Shown here: one piece after another, positions 34,115-43,393 of the stretch
Layout: every line of letters starts with the position of its first letter
Position numbering within the stretch: position 1 is the first letter of the stretch
Origin: Paraphoma chrysanthemicola
Taxonomy: Eukaryota > Ascomycota > Dothideomycetes > Pleosporales > Phaeosphaeriaceae
DNA length: 64,000 bases
Assembly (NCBI GenBank): GCA_020744225.1
Contig: JAGMWG010000001.1
Span: 248,001 to 312,000, forward strand
Direction: 5' to 3'
Notes under the pieces: generated by a model
What the model was told of the DNA's origin: nothing
The model's database searches: none
What the model saw: the letters and a program-made list of their open reading frames with translations, nothing else
Made by a program: the position numbers and the translations under genes

Positions 34115-35893
34115 TCAACAGATATGAATTAACTCAGTAACTCTGCCGGCGTCCATGGAAAACGACTGCATATATTCTGACGTCAACCTCTCTAGGGTGC
34201 GTCGTGTGAACTTCTGCGTCGCGAGTCCGATCCATGCAGTCGAAACGAAATAGTATTGAGGTGGACCGCTTGTCCTGAGAGATGCCGTTGGGGATGAGAT
34301 CGATCCCGGAGCTTCGTTCCGATGTCTTGTATTTGCTTGAAGTATGCCCTCGCATGGAATAGCTGCACGTAACACTACCGGCACTTCAAATTCATCTAGT
34401 AACCAAATCTCATCTCCGGGTCGTGCATTATTATGCGTCCAGGCAACATGATCACATCCAATGTTCTTCACATCAAATACCGCAGTGCCCTCGTAGGTTC
34501 TCGATTCGCGCCAGAAATCTAGCGTTTCTACGAAACTGCCCGCAACCTGAAGCACTTTACCGCGGTTCAAGAACCTAATCTCCGTTGTGTCATGGCTTTT
34601 CGGAATGGAGTCATTGAGAATGTGCATAAGCCGCAAGGCCTCGTTATCTTGTGGTGCCGTCCAGTCTGGGACCCATGATGGTAGTGTTGTGGATAACGAG
34701 CCTCGGGAAGTACTCGCGAAGCCTAGGACCTTGAGATCACATTTGAACCTTATGATACACCGCGCTGCATCCGTGTACACATCCTCGATAGTTTTGTTCT
34801 CATAGTCTGGATGTATTTCATACGACTCAACAAGCCCTAGGAAAGCGTACACGCTATCCCGCTTGTCGCTAGTCTGACAGAGGTGGCCCTTCTTGAGTAG
34901 CTCGAAGAGACCATCTGCATGGGGCGATATTCTTCGGTTCAGATGGAATTTGACGGCGTTCATGTGCACGTCCCGTTTCATTGTAAACCAGACATCGCCG
35001 AGCAACACAGCAGTAAGTCTATACCATGGCACAGCTTTACCTCCGTAGAGAAAGTACGCGGTGCGAGCGAGTTGGAATTCTTGGAAAGTCCAAGCTCGTC
35101 TCCACCATGGCTCTTCAATAAGAAGTAATAGCTCGACATACTTGTGCTCTCTGCTACGCCTGTTCGTCTTACCATGGAACCTAGACAGTTCCGTCCCAAG
35201 GGATGCCAGGGTAGCGAAAGAATACGAGAAGGATGCAGCCAGTTGAGTAGCTAGATTATGTAACTCTGGCAGATCGGGAGTGCTGAAAAGCTCGTTGACC
35301 AGATCTAGGGCAGCACTTTCTCTATCCGTGGACGACAAGCAAACCGCAACATCTCGCGCGCCTCGATAGATGTTGCCCATGAGCCCAACCTGATGCGACC
35401 TCTCATTTGGATTACTCTGGTCGATGCATATCTGATCCGCCCAGATCAAGGGATCGTGATCGCCGTGGTGCTCCTTCCGATAAGCGCAGGTGTCGACAAG
35501 CGCTCTGGCCAGATTGGCAAACGCGTTGAATAGCAAATCATTCACTCGGATTGACCGAGTGTTCTTCGGGTCACCTGCGCAGTAGGAGATTGCAGTATAC
35601 GTGTCGCGAGCCTCGTCTAGTGGGATCCAATTGGTGAACTTGTAGCCGATGGGACGATTGTCCGCATCTCTCTCGCAAACTTTGAGCAAGCGAATGCAGC
35701 GCAAAGATTTTTCGAGGGTTTCGTATGGGTTTTGAGCGTAGAATGCGTGATTTTGGGGTGAGTAGAAAGTATCTTGCGGTGCCGCGAGCTGGTCCGGGAA
35801 GGAGGCTGGTGTCTCCTCAGATCCGCAATCAAAAGTGTCTTTTGCAGTTGAAAAGCCATGCGGAACTGACGACTGGCCGCTGGAGTCATCCAT
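34115..35893 (-). CDS. HET domain protein
   Basis: Single exon, 592 aa. A Ser/Asp-rich N-terminus of about 60 residues precedes a SLRCIRLLKV strand. The HET domain opens with YTAISYCAGDPKNTRSIRVN (the family Trp-Gly after Ser-x-Cys is replaced by Ala-Gly). It then has DPLIWADQICIDQSNPNERS followed by HQVGLMGNIYRGARDVAVCL. A REWWRRAWTFQEF-like block (EEPWWRRAWTFQEFQLARTA) closes the domain. The C-terminal 250 residues match the usual downstream region (DKRDSVYAFLGLVESYEIHP, LPSWVPDWTAPQ, and a GDEIWLL segment). It is expected to act in non-self recognition or cell-death signalling; its partner is unknown. Confidence 0.92.
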   Translation of the reverse strand: MDDSSGQSSVPHGFSTAKDTFDCGSEETPASFPDQLAAPQDTFYSPQNHAFYAQNPYETLEKSLRCIRLLKVCERDADNRPIGYKFTNWIPLDEARDTYTAISYCAGDPKNTRSIRVNDLLFNAFANLARALVDTCAYRKEHHGDHDPLIWADQICIDQSNPNERSHQVGLMGNIYRGARDVAVCLSSTDRESAALDLVNELFSTPDLPELHNLATQLAASFSYSFATLASLGTELSRFHGKTNRRSREHKYVELLLLIEEPWWRRAWTFQEFQLARTAYFLYGGKAVPWYRLTAVLLGDVWFTMKRDVHMNAVKFHLNRRISPHADGLFELLKKGHLCQTSDKRDSVYAFLGLVESYEIHPDYENKTIEDVYTDAARCIIRFKCDLKVLGFASTSRGSLSTTLPSWVPDWTAPQDNEALRLMHILNDSIPKSHDTTEIRFLNRGKVLQVAGSFVETLDFWRESRTYEGTAVFDVKNIGCDHVAWTHNNARPGDEIWLLDEFEVPVVLRAAIPCEGILQANTRHRNEAPGSISSPTASLRTSGPPQYYFVSTAWIGLATQKFTRRTLERLTSEYMQSFSMDAGRVTELIHIC

Positions 35894-36165
35894 GACTATA
35901 ACTGAGGTATGGACAAATCTTAGTGAGGTGGCTTGGTGATGGTGAAGAGCTGCTTAGCAGTATATGATCAACCCCTCCAAGGCTGAGAAGAGGCGCATCC
36001 ATGCAGCAATGCCCACCAATCACATATCTGCAGCATCTTAGTGTACAAAATCAGAACATCAAGGGCGATCCGCAAGACAGAATGTGCATGTGTTTCATAC
36101 ATTAGCTGAATAGCATTCCAGGTTCATTCCGAGACAGCACATCTTGTGATGAAGTTGGCGTCAAT

Positions 36166-36495
36166 TTAAGCTCCACCCTCCCTCTTGGCATACTCGTCTT
36201 CCATCCTTTCCTCATACGCCTTGTCATTCCTCTTCTGCTCTTCATCCGTCACATCCTCAATTCGTCCCCTTTCCTGCGCTCCTCCCTCCACCCGTCTACC
36301 CGTGCTATCAATCTCAAACCTCTCTTCCCTGGGCTGCTGGCCTGGCTCTTGCGTCACACGCTGCACGCGAGTGCCGCTGGGGTCGGAGTGTGTGGTTTCG
36401 CTGTGCGATTTGGTTTGACCATTGATGGAAGAGGACGAGTAGGATGTGCTGAAGGATTGAAAGGTCGATTTGGAGTTGGAGGAGGAGGACGACAT
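36166..36495 (-). CDS. Small hydrophilic conserved fungal protein
   Basis: Single exon, 109 aa. Ser-rich N-terminus, then a TTHSDPSGTRVQRVTQEPGQ block with a likely matching turn (EIDSTGRRVE). It ends with an acidic/basic C-terminal helix finishing MEDEYAKREGGA. This end and the SDPSGTxV motif recur in a short fungal protein family of unknown function, as I recall it. No signal peptide or TM. Probably disordered. Confidence 0.75.
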   Translation of the reverse strand: MSSSSSNSKSTFQSFSTSYSSSSINGQTKSHSETTHSDPSGTRVQRVTQEPGQQPREERFEIDSTGRRVEGGAQERGRIEDVTDEEQKRNDKAYEERMEDEYAKREGGA

Positions 36496-36768
36496 GGTTA
36501 TGGTATCGATTATTGTGGGCTGAGAAGGATTGGTGACCGAGATTATGTTCTAGGCGAGCAGGCAACTGCGATGATGGTAGAGTGAGGTTGTGTGTAGAGG
36601 AAGCAGCCAGGGTCGAGGTTGGTATGAGATTGAGATTGGAACGACACGTGATATGATCTCACATGACGTCACTGAGATCGATTCAAGTTGAATGCGCAAC
36701 CCTATGGTGTCTGACCTTCGCAACCGGAGGAGGTCCGGATTTTGTTACATTTATTGAAGTTGAATTTA

Positions 36769-37209
36769 TTATGACACAAGGCCACCCAACAATGCCACGA
36801 AGCCCCAAACTGCGACTTCCATTAAACCGACAACGCCATGAGCTCTGCGGGAAGTTAGTATCATCCATGACAGAGACGACGCTGGTCTGCATTTGAACAC
36901 CAAGTACCTTTTGGTTCCCTTCTTTTTGTGCTTTTCTTTATCCAATGCTTCTTGTTTCAATCGCTCTTTTCTTTGCTCAGCGGTCTTCTCGCTCTCGTAA
37001 GCAGGCAACGTCTCTAAAGACAGACGCCCTTCTACATTCTTCGGATGTGGTGACAATGCTTCAGATGAATATGGTGGAGGTGGTAATTCTGCTCCATGAG
37101 CTCCTGTCCCGTTACTATTGATTGGTGTGGTCGGTTTTTTAACTGGCGTCGCGCGGCCCTCGATCAGGAAATTCATTTTGTATTTGGTTGCAATGTCAAC
37201 AGCACTCAA
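36769..37209 (-). CDS. Small protein with possible C-terminal membrane anchor
   Basis: Two exons, complement(36769..36844, 36908..37209), intron 63 nt (GTACTT ... CGCAG); 125 aa. The frame is also open through the intron (146 aa), so either form is possible. The N-terminal part is polar with Pro-rich motifs (ELPPPPYSSEALSP, LETLPAYES). A charged Lys/Glu helix (EQRKERLKQEALDKEKHKKK) precedes a hydrophobic end (EVAVWGFVALLGGLVS) that could be a tail anchor. No family recognised. Confidence 0.55.
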   Translation of the reverse strand: MSAVDIATKYKMNFLIEGRATPVKKPTTPINSNGTGAHGAELPPPPYSSEALSPHPKNVEGRLSLETLPAYESEKTAEQRKERLKQEALDKEKHKKKGTKRYLVFKCRPASSLSWMILTSRRAHGVVGLMEVAVWGFVALLGGLVS

Positions 37210-37791
37210 GGTGGTACCGAATTATTATATCATTGAGTACTACACAGTGGCCACTGCAGTGACGGAAAGCTAATACGAGCACGACGCCTGGGAAAATGCA
37301 GCGATTTGGTTAATTGTTTCTATTTCTGATCTCCCCGGCCATCGTCGGAGGCGTTAGAAGGCAGTGAGCAATTGGCACCTACGACATCAGGACAAGCGCA
37401 ACAACATGTCTCCGCCTCCTCATTATGTAGCACTAATTCGTGATCTTCTTTCCGCGGCGAGGCTGAGCTGATTGACCTTGCCGATCCTAGCGACACCGCG
37501 TATTGAACAACAGAATCTGGGTGGAAAACTGTGGAACAAGCGGTGCTAAGCCTTTAGGATCCGCAGCTTTGGGCTTAATAGAAGATCGCTTCGCAAAGTC
37601 TCCCGGGATGGAGTTAGTTGGCGTTCGTGGTCGCATTGTATCGGAATGACGGCGGAAGATGGGATCGCGGGGAACCACTTCTAGGGTCCAACAGGCCAAC
37701 ACGCCAGCCACGCAAGCTAAGCCCCTGATGGGCGGCGAACTGCTGATCCCGCCTCAGGCACCGCCGCACCGTTGCTCTAACACCAACGGCC
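37210..37791. other. Intergenic between divergent genes
   Basis: Promoter region for the tail-anchored protein (minus) and the type I membrane protein (plus). No specific element seen. Confidence 0.5.
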
Positions 37792-39099
37792 ATGCTATTA
37801 CCTTCTGGCCTAGCACTTGCTTCCATATTGATATCCGCTGTTGCTGCAAGAGATGCAGTACCTCATGAATGTAGTGGTCCCAATAGGAGGGCTGAGGCAT
37901 GTGCGCGGCCCATTCAGGATCTCGTAACCCTCGAGCCCGGGTCTTTCTACACTGCAAAGATACGATGCTACAACTGTCCATACCACAAATATGTTGATCG
38001 CGAATGGACGATGGACTATGGTGACAATGACTTGGTACGTAATCCGCCATAGCGCATGCGCGAGGCTGTGGCTGATCCATCCGCTCTGTAGTTCTTCGAG
38101 ATTGCACTGTCGCAAGACAATCGCACCGTGCAGATCAACGGCCAAGAATTCTTCCCAACGCTGCACACCATACCTCGACCGCCCGATATATGGCTGAAGC
38201 AGTTCCAGCCCGATTTCTCGTACGTCAATCTGTCCGCCGCACTAGATTGTCGTTATGAAGAATGCACTCGTCTTTATCACGATGCGCTGCGACCAGACTA
38301 TCTCTATACCACCGAAGAGACGAAACAAATTGGAGACAATGCGAAGGGAGACTCGCAACGTTGGATATTCGCCCTGGATGCGATAGGAGCGTATGATGGG
38401 TACCTCAGCGATCCTAAGTGGGGTTTCGATAATCCCAAGCAAAAGATGCTGCAAGTTGAGGTCGAGGGCGTCGAAGTCAAAAGAGAGAGATACAAAGGTC
38501 AGACCGATATGAAGGCTGCAGATGGCCTGTTCGGTCCATATGGCGAGGATAAGATCGTATACGATTACAAGATCATCGAGGTGACACTGGTGGACCGCGA
38601 GTTCAAGTTCCCGGCAAAGAAATCTCTCTCATTACGACAGAAGATCTCTCGATTCTTTGGCAACGATGTCTGGCAAGAGGAAGACCACCGTCTTGTGTAC
38701 ATCCGAGCTCAGTGGGATCTGTACGGCAAGAAGGGCACGCTTCGCAACATATTCGGCAACTTCGTACACTGGGACTTCTGGGATTTGACCGGCATCATCG
38801 TCGGCTCGACCATCGGTTCTGTGCTAGCCTTAGTCGGCTTCTACAAGCTATTCTTTTGGATCAAGCAGCAGAAGGAGCTCATGGGTTGGAGTGGCATGGA
38901 CGATGTATGGGACAAACTACGGCGGGAGAGAGAAGAGGAAGAAAATGCGTTGCTGCATGGCAGATACATGGATGAGCCCGATGAAGGTGGAAGCTCAAGA
39001 CCGCCGAGATACACGGATGATGTGGATACGATGAAGCCGTTGCCCATGAAGCCGCTGCCAGATAAGCCGCTGCCTGAGGTTCCGCTGATAGACACTTGA
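37792..39099 (+). CDS. Type I membrane protein of unknown function
   Basis: Two exons, 37792..38034 and 38092..39099, intron 57 nt (GTACGT ... TGTAG), phase 0; 416 aa. Signal peptide MLLPSGLALASILISAVAAR. The lumenal part (about 20-315) has CxxC (RCYNCPYHKYV) and several Cys, and repeats of aromatic residues. One TM helix lies near 318-342 (LTGIIVGSTIGSVLALVGFY). The cytosolic tail has a charged helix (KLRREREEEENALLHGRYMD) and a Pro-Leu repeat end (MKPLPMKPLPDKPLPEVPL). I do not recognise the family; architecture suggests a surface or ER receptor-like protein. Confidence 0.85.
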
Positions 39100-39678
39100 T
39101 TGATAGACAATCGCTACGATATTGCACGATATGGTTTACGCTTAGCCTATCTTTGCTCCGCCCAGTGAAGCGATCTTCGTCACGGAATTATGACCATGAG
39201 CAAAAAAGTACTGTACCGCTGACATTTCTCTTGTCTAGATCCGCTACACTCCGTTCGCTTTCTGGTCTTGATAACCCCATGTTCGGTGCATTCCTTACTG
39301 GAGCCACCACTAATCCCAGTTCATTCTGCGTTCAAGCCGTTCTCAAGCAGCAATAATTGCATCTGAACCACCGAAGCTCGGCGGCCGAATGCTTCCTCCT
39401 TGCAAGGCTACTTCCTAGGTTTCTTGCGTTAAGCGCGCACAAAAGGCCCGATATGGGGGGCTTTGCCAGTCTGATCTGGGCATCCTTCCAATTTGTGCGG
39501 AAGTTGGCTACCGTCACCCGAAAACTGTGGAGCCGGCTTTGAGACGCTATCTCCGTGACCGCAGTAGCTATCAGAGCACTCACGAGTACGGGTCAATCAC
39601 TTTGATCGAGAAGAAGCAGCAACATACATTCAAGAGAAGAGACCCTCCACAAATAAAGTAACAATATATCACGCGAAA
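39100..39678. other. Intergenic, nothing seen
   Basis: Between two plus-strand genes. Short frames only. Presumably holds the promoter of the NmrA-like gene. Confidence 0.5.
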
Positions 39679-40724
39679 ATGGTCAAAATCGCTGTCACAG
39701 GTGGGACCGGAAGTACGTTCCGAACAACATCTCCTCACATTCTATCAAACCATAGACTGTCTCTTCTATAATCTCCTCTCGCACCGTCTGACATCCCCCA
39801 ACAGATGTAGCCACCGAAGTCCTCCGCGCCCCCATTGGCTCCGGAAATCACGACATCACAATCTTCACCCGCAGTGCCCCGCCAACCACTCGCACACCCG
39901 GCGTATCCTACCTTCAAATTGATTACAGCGATCTTGCTTCACTGACTCAGTCTCTCCGAGGCTTCGACACCTGTCTCTCCTTTCTCATCGCGCATCTCGA
40001 CATCGATAACATTACTCAAAAGAACCTCATCCACGCATGCATTGCCGCCGGCGTCCGGCGCTTCGCTCCAAGCGAATGGTCAATCGCCTCCCATTCCGGC
40101 GTTCCGGCATATGCCCAGAAAGATGAAATCGCGGCTTACCTCGCTGAGTTGAAAGAGCAAGGGAAACTAGGTGGACTAGAGTATTGTCTCTTCCAACCCT
40201 CCGTGTTCGTGGATTATTTTGCACATCCGAATCCCTTGTCACCGGGACTGTTTACGTGGCCTTTCTTCATCGACTTCGAGCAAAGGAGGGCGATCGTGCT
40301 TGATGATGGAGAGTGGAAATTCAGCGTCACGAGTATCGCGGATATGTCCGCTATTCTTGACCTCGCGCTTAGCGATCCTCGACCCTGGCCAGTCATTGGA
40401 GGGTTGCGTGGCGGTACAATCAGTATCAACGAACTTCTTGGATTGGGCAAGAGACTCAGGCCTGGTGAGTGGCAAGTTGAGCACGTGAAGAGCGAGGATG
40501 TCGAGAAAGGCGAATTGAAAACGAGTTTCGTGCCTGTAATGGACCATCCGGTCATTCCGCTGGATCAGCGGGAGAAGTATTCGGCGCAGTTTGTACGTGA
40601 ATTCTTCGTCGCGATGAAGAAGGGGTGTTGGAACGTGGAGGATACGTGGAACAAAAGGTTTCCTGATTTCAAGTTCACCGGCGTTGAGAAGTATCTTGTC
40701 AAGGCGTGGGAGGGGAAGTCGTAG
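39679..40724 (+). CDS. NmrA-like / isoflavone reductase-like NAD(P)-binding protein
   Basis: Two exons, 39679..39712 and 39805..40724, intron 92 nt (GTACGT ... AACAG); 317 aa. The first exon encodes just the start of a Rossmann fold (MVKIAVTGGTG); splicing completes the glycine motif as GGTGNVATEVLRA. Further family features are the NADP-side strand (ITIFTRSAPP), GFDTCLSFLIAHLD, AGVRRFAPSEWS (the FxPSEWS block) and a C-terminal substrate cap. The Lys of PAYAQKDEIAAYL sits where isoflavone reductase-like enzymes keep their catalytic Lys. It is likely a small-molecule reductase or redox sensor. Without the first exon the protein would lack its cofactor loop. Confidence 0.92.
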
Positions 40725-41363
40725 ATGGATTGACTGAGCCTCGTAGTGTCAAAGAACATTTTATAAGTTGCGAGCTCGGAGTAAGAGCGGGTATCGGAAA
40801 TGTCATCAACGTTCGCTAGTCCTCGCAAAGTTCGTAGTTCAGGTAAGCATCGGTCGGAGCAGATATCGGGATGAAAGTTGCATGTCATCGACGTTCCCCG
40901 CACACTACCCAAATAAGCACGTCGCCACAGCAGTATCAATGGTAATGTATTTCGGTGTTAGTTCTGTAACATTGTCCTGTTCGCCCGAATTGGCAAGTCG
41001 GCTGAGTAATAAGGATTCACGTCAGTGTTGGCGTGATTTTGACAAAAGAGCGAGATTCATCTGCTTTGCCACAACAGTTGAACCGCACGGTTGGGTAACT
41101 TTCCGAGTAGTATTGATTGCAGAACATCGGTGTATTGTCTAAACTGTCGCCGGATATTCTCAACGCATCAGACCACCAGCTCTGCATTTCACATAAGCCA
41201 AAGGCACCAAGACTCACTACCATGCACTCAACTTCCAGGACTCGGGATGGGATAAAGTAAATAATCATGCTCATGCATTCATTTTGGCCAAGAAGATATA
41301 TACACCAGAATTGAATCACCTCTTCCACCCCACACCCTTCTTTTATCCACCACCACTCTCCAC
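40725..41363. other. Convergent 3' intergenic
   Basis: Between the 3' ends of the NmrA-like gene and the GH5 gene. No feature seen. Confidence 0.5.
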
Positions 41364-42427
41364 TTAAACAAAATATCCCTTAATCGCCGGCAAAATCGTC
41401 GTCCACGCCGGGTTCGAGCTGCTGGGCTCCATATTGTAAATATACGTTCCCCACCAGGGTCCCGCAGCCCACCAGATGGCGCCCCACCAAACATCATTGT
41501 TCTCCGCCAAGTAGTTGAGACCGTCTTTCAGGGCGCTGATGCACTGCGCATTGTTGCCGCCCGCAAACTCGCCAATCACGCCCTGCTTCTTGTTGTCTTT
41601 GAGCCACTTTGTTGCGGCTGTCAAGCGCTCCTTGAAAATTGTGGCGGACACGCAGTTCGCGCTTGTACCGGAGCCATCGGTGTCCAAGTATTGATGCATT
41701 TGGTAAATGAGCTTGTTCTCGGGGTCCTTGAGGTTGACAAGACTTGCGCCGTTGCCGGAGCTGACCCATGTCCACGCGCCAGTCCAGGAGTTACCCTCGG
41801 GGGTGATGTACTGCTTCTTTGCGCCAGCAGCACGCACGCCATCGATGGCGGCTTGGTTGAGGTTGAAGACGAGTTGTTGGTCCATGTCGTGGAATTCGTT
41901 GTTTGTGTCGAAAATAACAAGCTCGTTGTCCTTGTACTTCGCGGCAACGTTTTGCCACCAGGTCTTGAAGCCGGCGGTGTCGGTGATGATGTTGCCGTAG
42001 AAGCGGCCGTAGTTGTGTGGTTGCACCATGGCGTACTTGCCCTTGGATGTGATGTGGTTGATTTGTTGGGTCAGGTTACCCAGGTAGAGGGGATCGAAAG
42101 CGCCGGTGAGGGAGTTGGGTGTTAGTCGCTCCATGACTGGGTGGTGTTAGTCTTGCTTTGGATCGGATATATTGAGAGTAGTAATGACTTACGGAAATTG
42201 AGGCGGAACACGTTCATGCCTTGGGCAATCATCTGGTCAATGGCGTTGAAGTCGTACCAGATGTACTCCTTGCCGTAGACACCTGTGAAGTTCTTCTCGC
42301 CGAATTCAGCGCCAGACTCGTTGATGCCGAACCATTTCAGCTTCTTGCTCTGTCGCTTCTCCTCAGTTGGAGCAGCGAAGGCCGTGCTGACCAGAGCGGC
42401 CGCCGCAAGTAAGTTCTTGAGAAGCAT
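41364..42427 (-). CDS. Secreted endo-beta-1,4-glucanase, GH5 (subfamily 5 type)
   Basis: Two exons, complement(41364..42136, 42193..42427), intron 56 nt (GTAAGT ... CCCAG); 335 aa. Signal peptide [20 protein letters not shown] followed by a Kex2-like site (EEKR). Core motifs are the substrate strand [28 protein letters not shown] (the HNY block), [11 protein letters not shown] with the acid/base Glu, [12 protein letters not shown], and [11 protein letters not shown] with the nucleophile Glu, then [11 protein letters not shown]. It cleaves internal bonds in cellulose or glucan outside the cell. There is no cellulose-binding module, so it is a short, core-only enzyme. The NEFH form (not NEPH) is normal in this EglB-like branch. 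Possible CreA sites upstream fit carbon repression. Confidence 0.95.
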
Positions 42428-43393
42428 GGTGTCGTACTAGTGGTGGTAGGGAATGTCGAACACTTTGTGACTGCCGTGCTTCTCAATTGCTGGGCACAGC
42501 ACCCGTCTTATACAATAGCTCTATTGCCATCATTCCACCCTAGAAGCTAGCAATCAGGACCGTCTGCTCCGGCATCTAAGCGGCAAGAAGAATGGTGGAA
42601 CACGTTTTTCATCTCGAAGTACCGAAAGCAGCATCGCCAATCTGGGGTTGAAAAGCCGCGGCGGAGAATAGATTGGTTAAGCATATTAACGGAGTGCTTG
42701 AATGAGCGAATGGTGGGTCATGCGATTCGAGAAATTGCGGGGATGCAGGGGCTATCATTCGTGGGGCCGGTGGTAAAAAAACGTCTCGAAACGTTGGCGT
42801 GAGCGTGATGGACTAAAGATCGCCCACACCAAAATCAGTGGCCACGCTTGAAACACGCACGACTGTCATCCAATGAGCACCCATGACACGTCAGTGCAAG
42901 TTTCTGTGCATGTTCGCTGCATATTGCACGTATTGAATTTTCCTAGCACGTTGCTTGATCTGCGTTAGCCCTTCATATAAGCCTTGTCCTACCTAGAATT
43001 GGGTTTCGGTGGTAGGGACGTCTTTGACCTTCGAACCTCCGTGTCGAAAAGGGGATCGCTCGATGTTGCTAAGCTTCGGTGGCTGATGGCTTGATTAGAA
43101 GTCGTGCGCGTCTTCGAGGCATGTGTAGAATGTACACGGTACCTAGGTACAGTACTGATTTGCACATCTCGGAGCTCGGTGCGTGAGGCCGCTGATTACA
43201 GTCGACGTGTGGAACTTCAGAAGAAAATGACATCTCCGGCGGCCGTACTGGTGGGTTCTCTCGACCGAGGCGGTGCAAAACGCGGACCTGCAATCTTACC
43301 AACTCTCCAAGGTTGCACCATCTTCTCAACGTGAGATGAAGATTCGGAGGTTTTCGAACAACGTCTACTGCAAACACCATGTCCTCCGCTTTT
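42428..43393. other. Intergenic upstream of the cellulase gene
   Basis: About 1 kb holding the cellulase promoter and the 3' region of the NRPS-like gene. A tRNA B-box-like GGTTCGAAGGTC (minus strand, near 43,030) was checked and has no matching A box. No gene seen. Confidence 0.5.
42737..42766. promoter_or_regulatory. Possible CreA carbon-repressor sites
   Basis: GCGGGG at 42737 and GTGGGG at 42761 both fit the CreA consensus SYGGRG and lie 310-340 bp upstream of the cellulase start. Paired CreA sites are common in cellulase promoters. The motif is short and could occur by chance. Confidence 0.3.

Noticed and set aside
41900..41925. NEFH in place of NEPH in the cellulase as a lost catalytic motif
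   Set aside because: The catalytic Glu is kept and Phe/Tyr at this place is normal in the EglB-like GH5 branch.
41691..42125. 144-aa plus-strand frame
   Set aside because: Fully antisense to the GH5 catalytic exon, whose motifs are unambiguous.
43025..43040. tRNA B-box-like GGTTCGAAGGTC on the minus strand
   Set aside because: No A box at the right distance and no cloverleaf arms could be paired.
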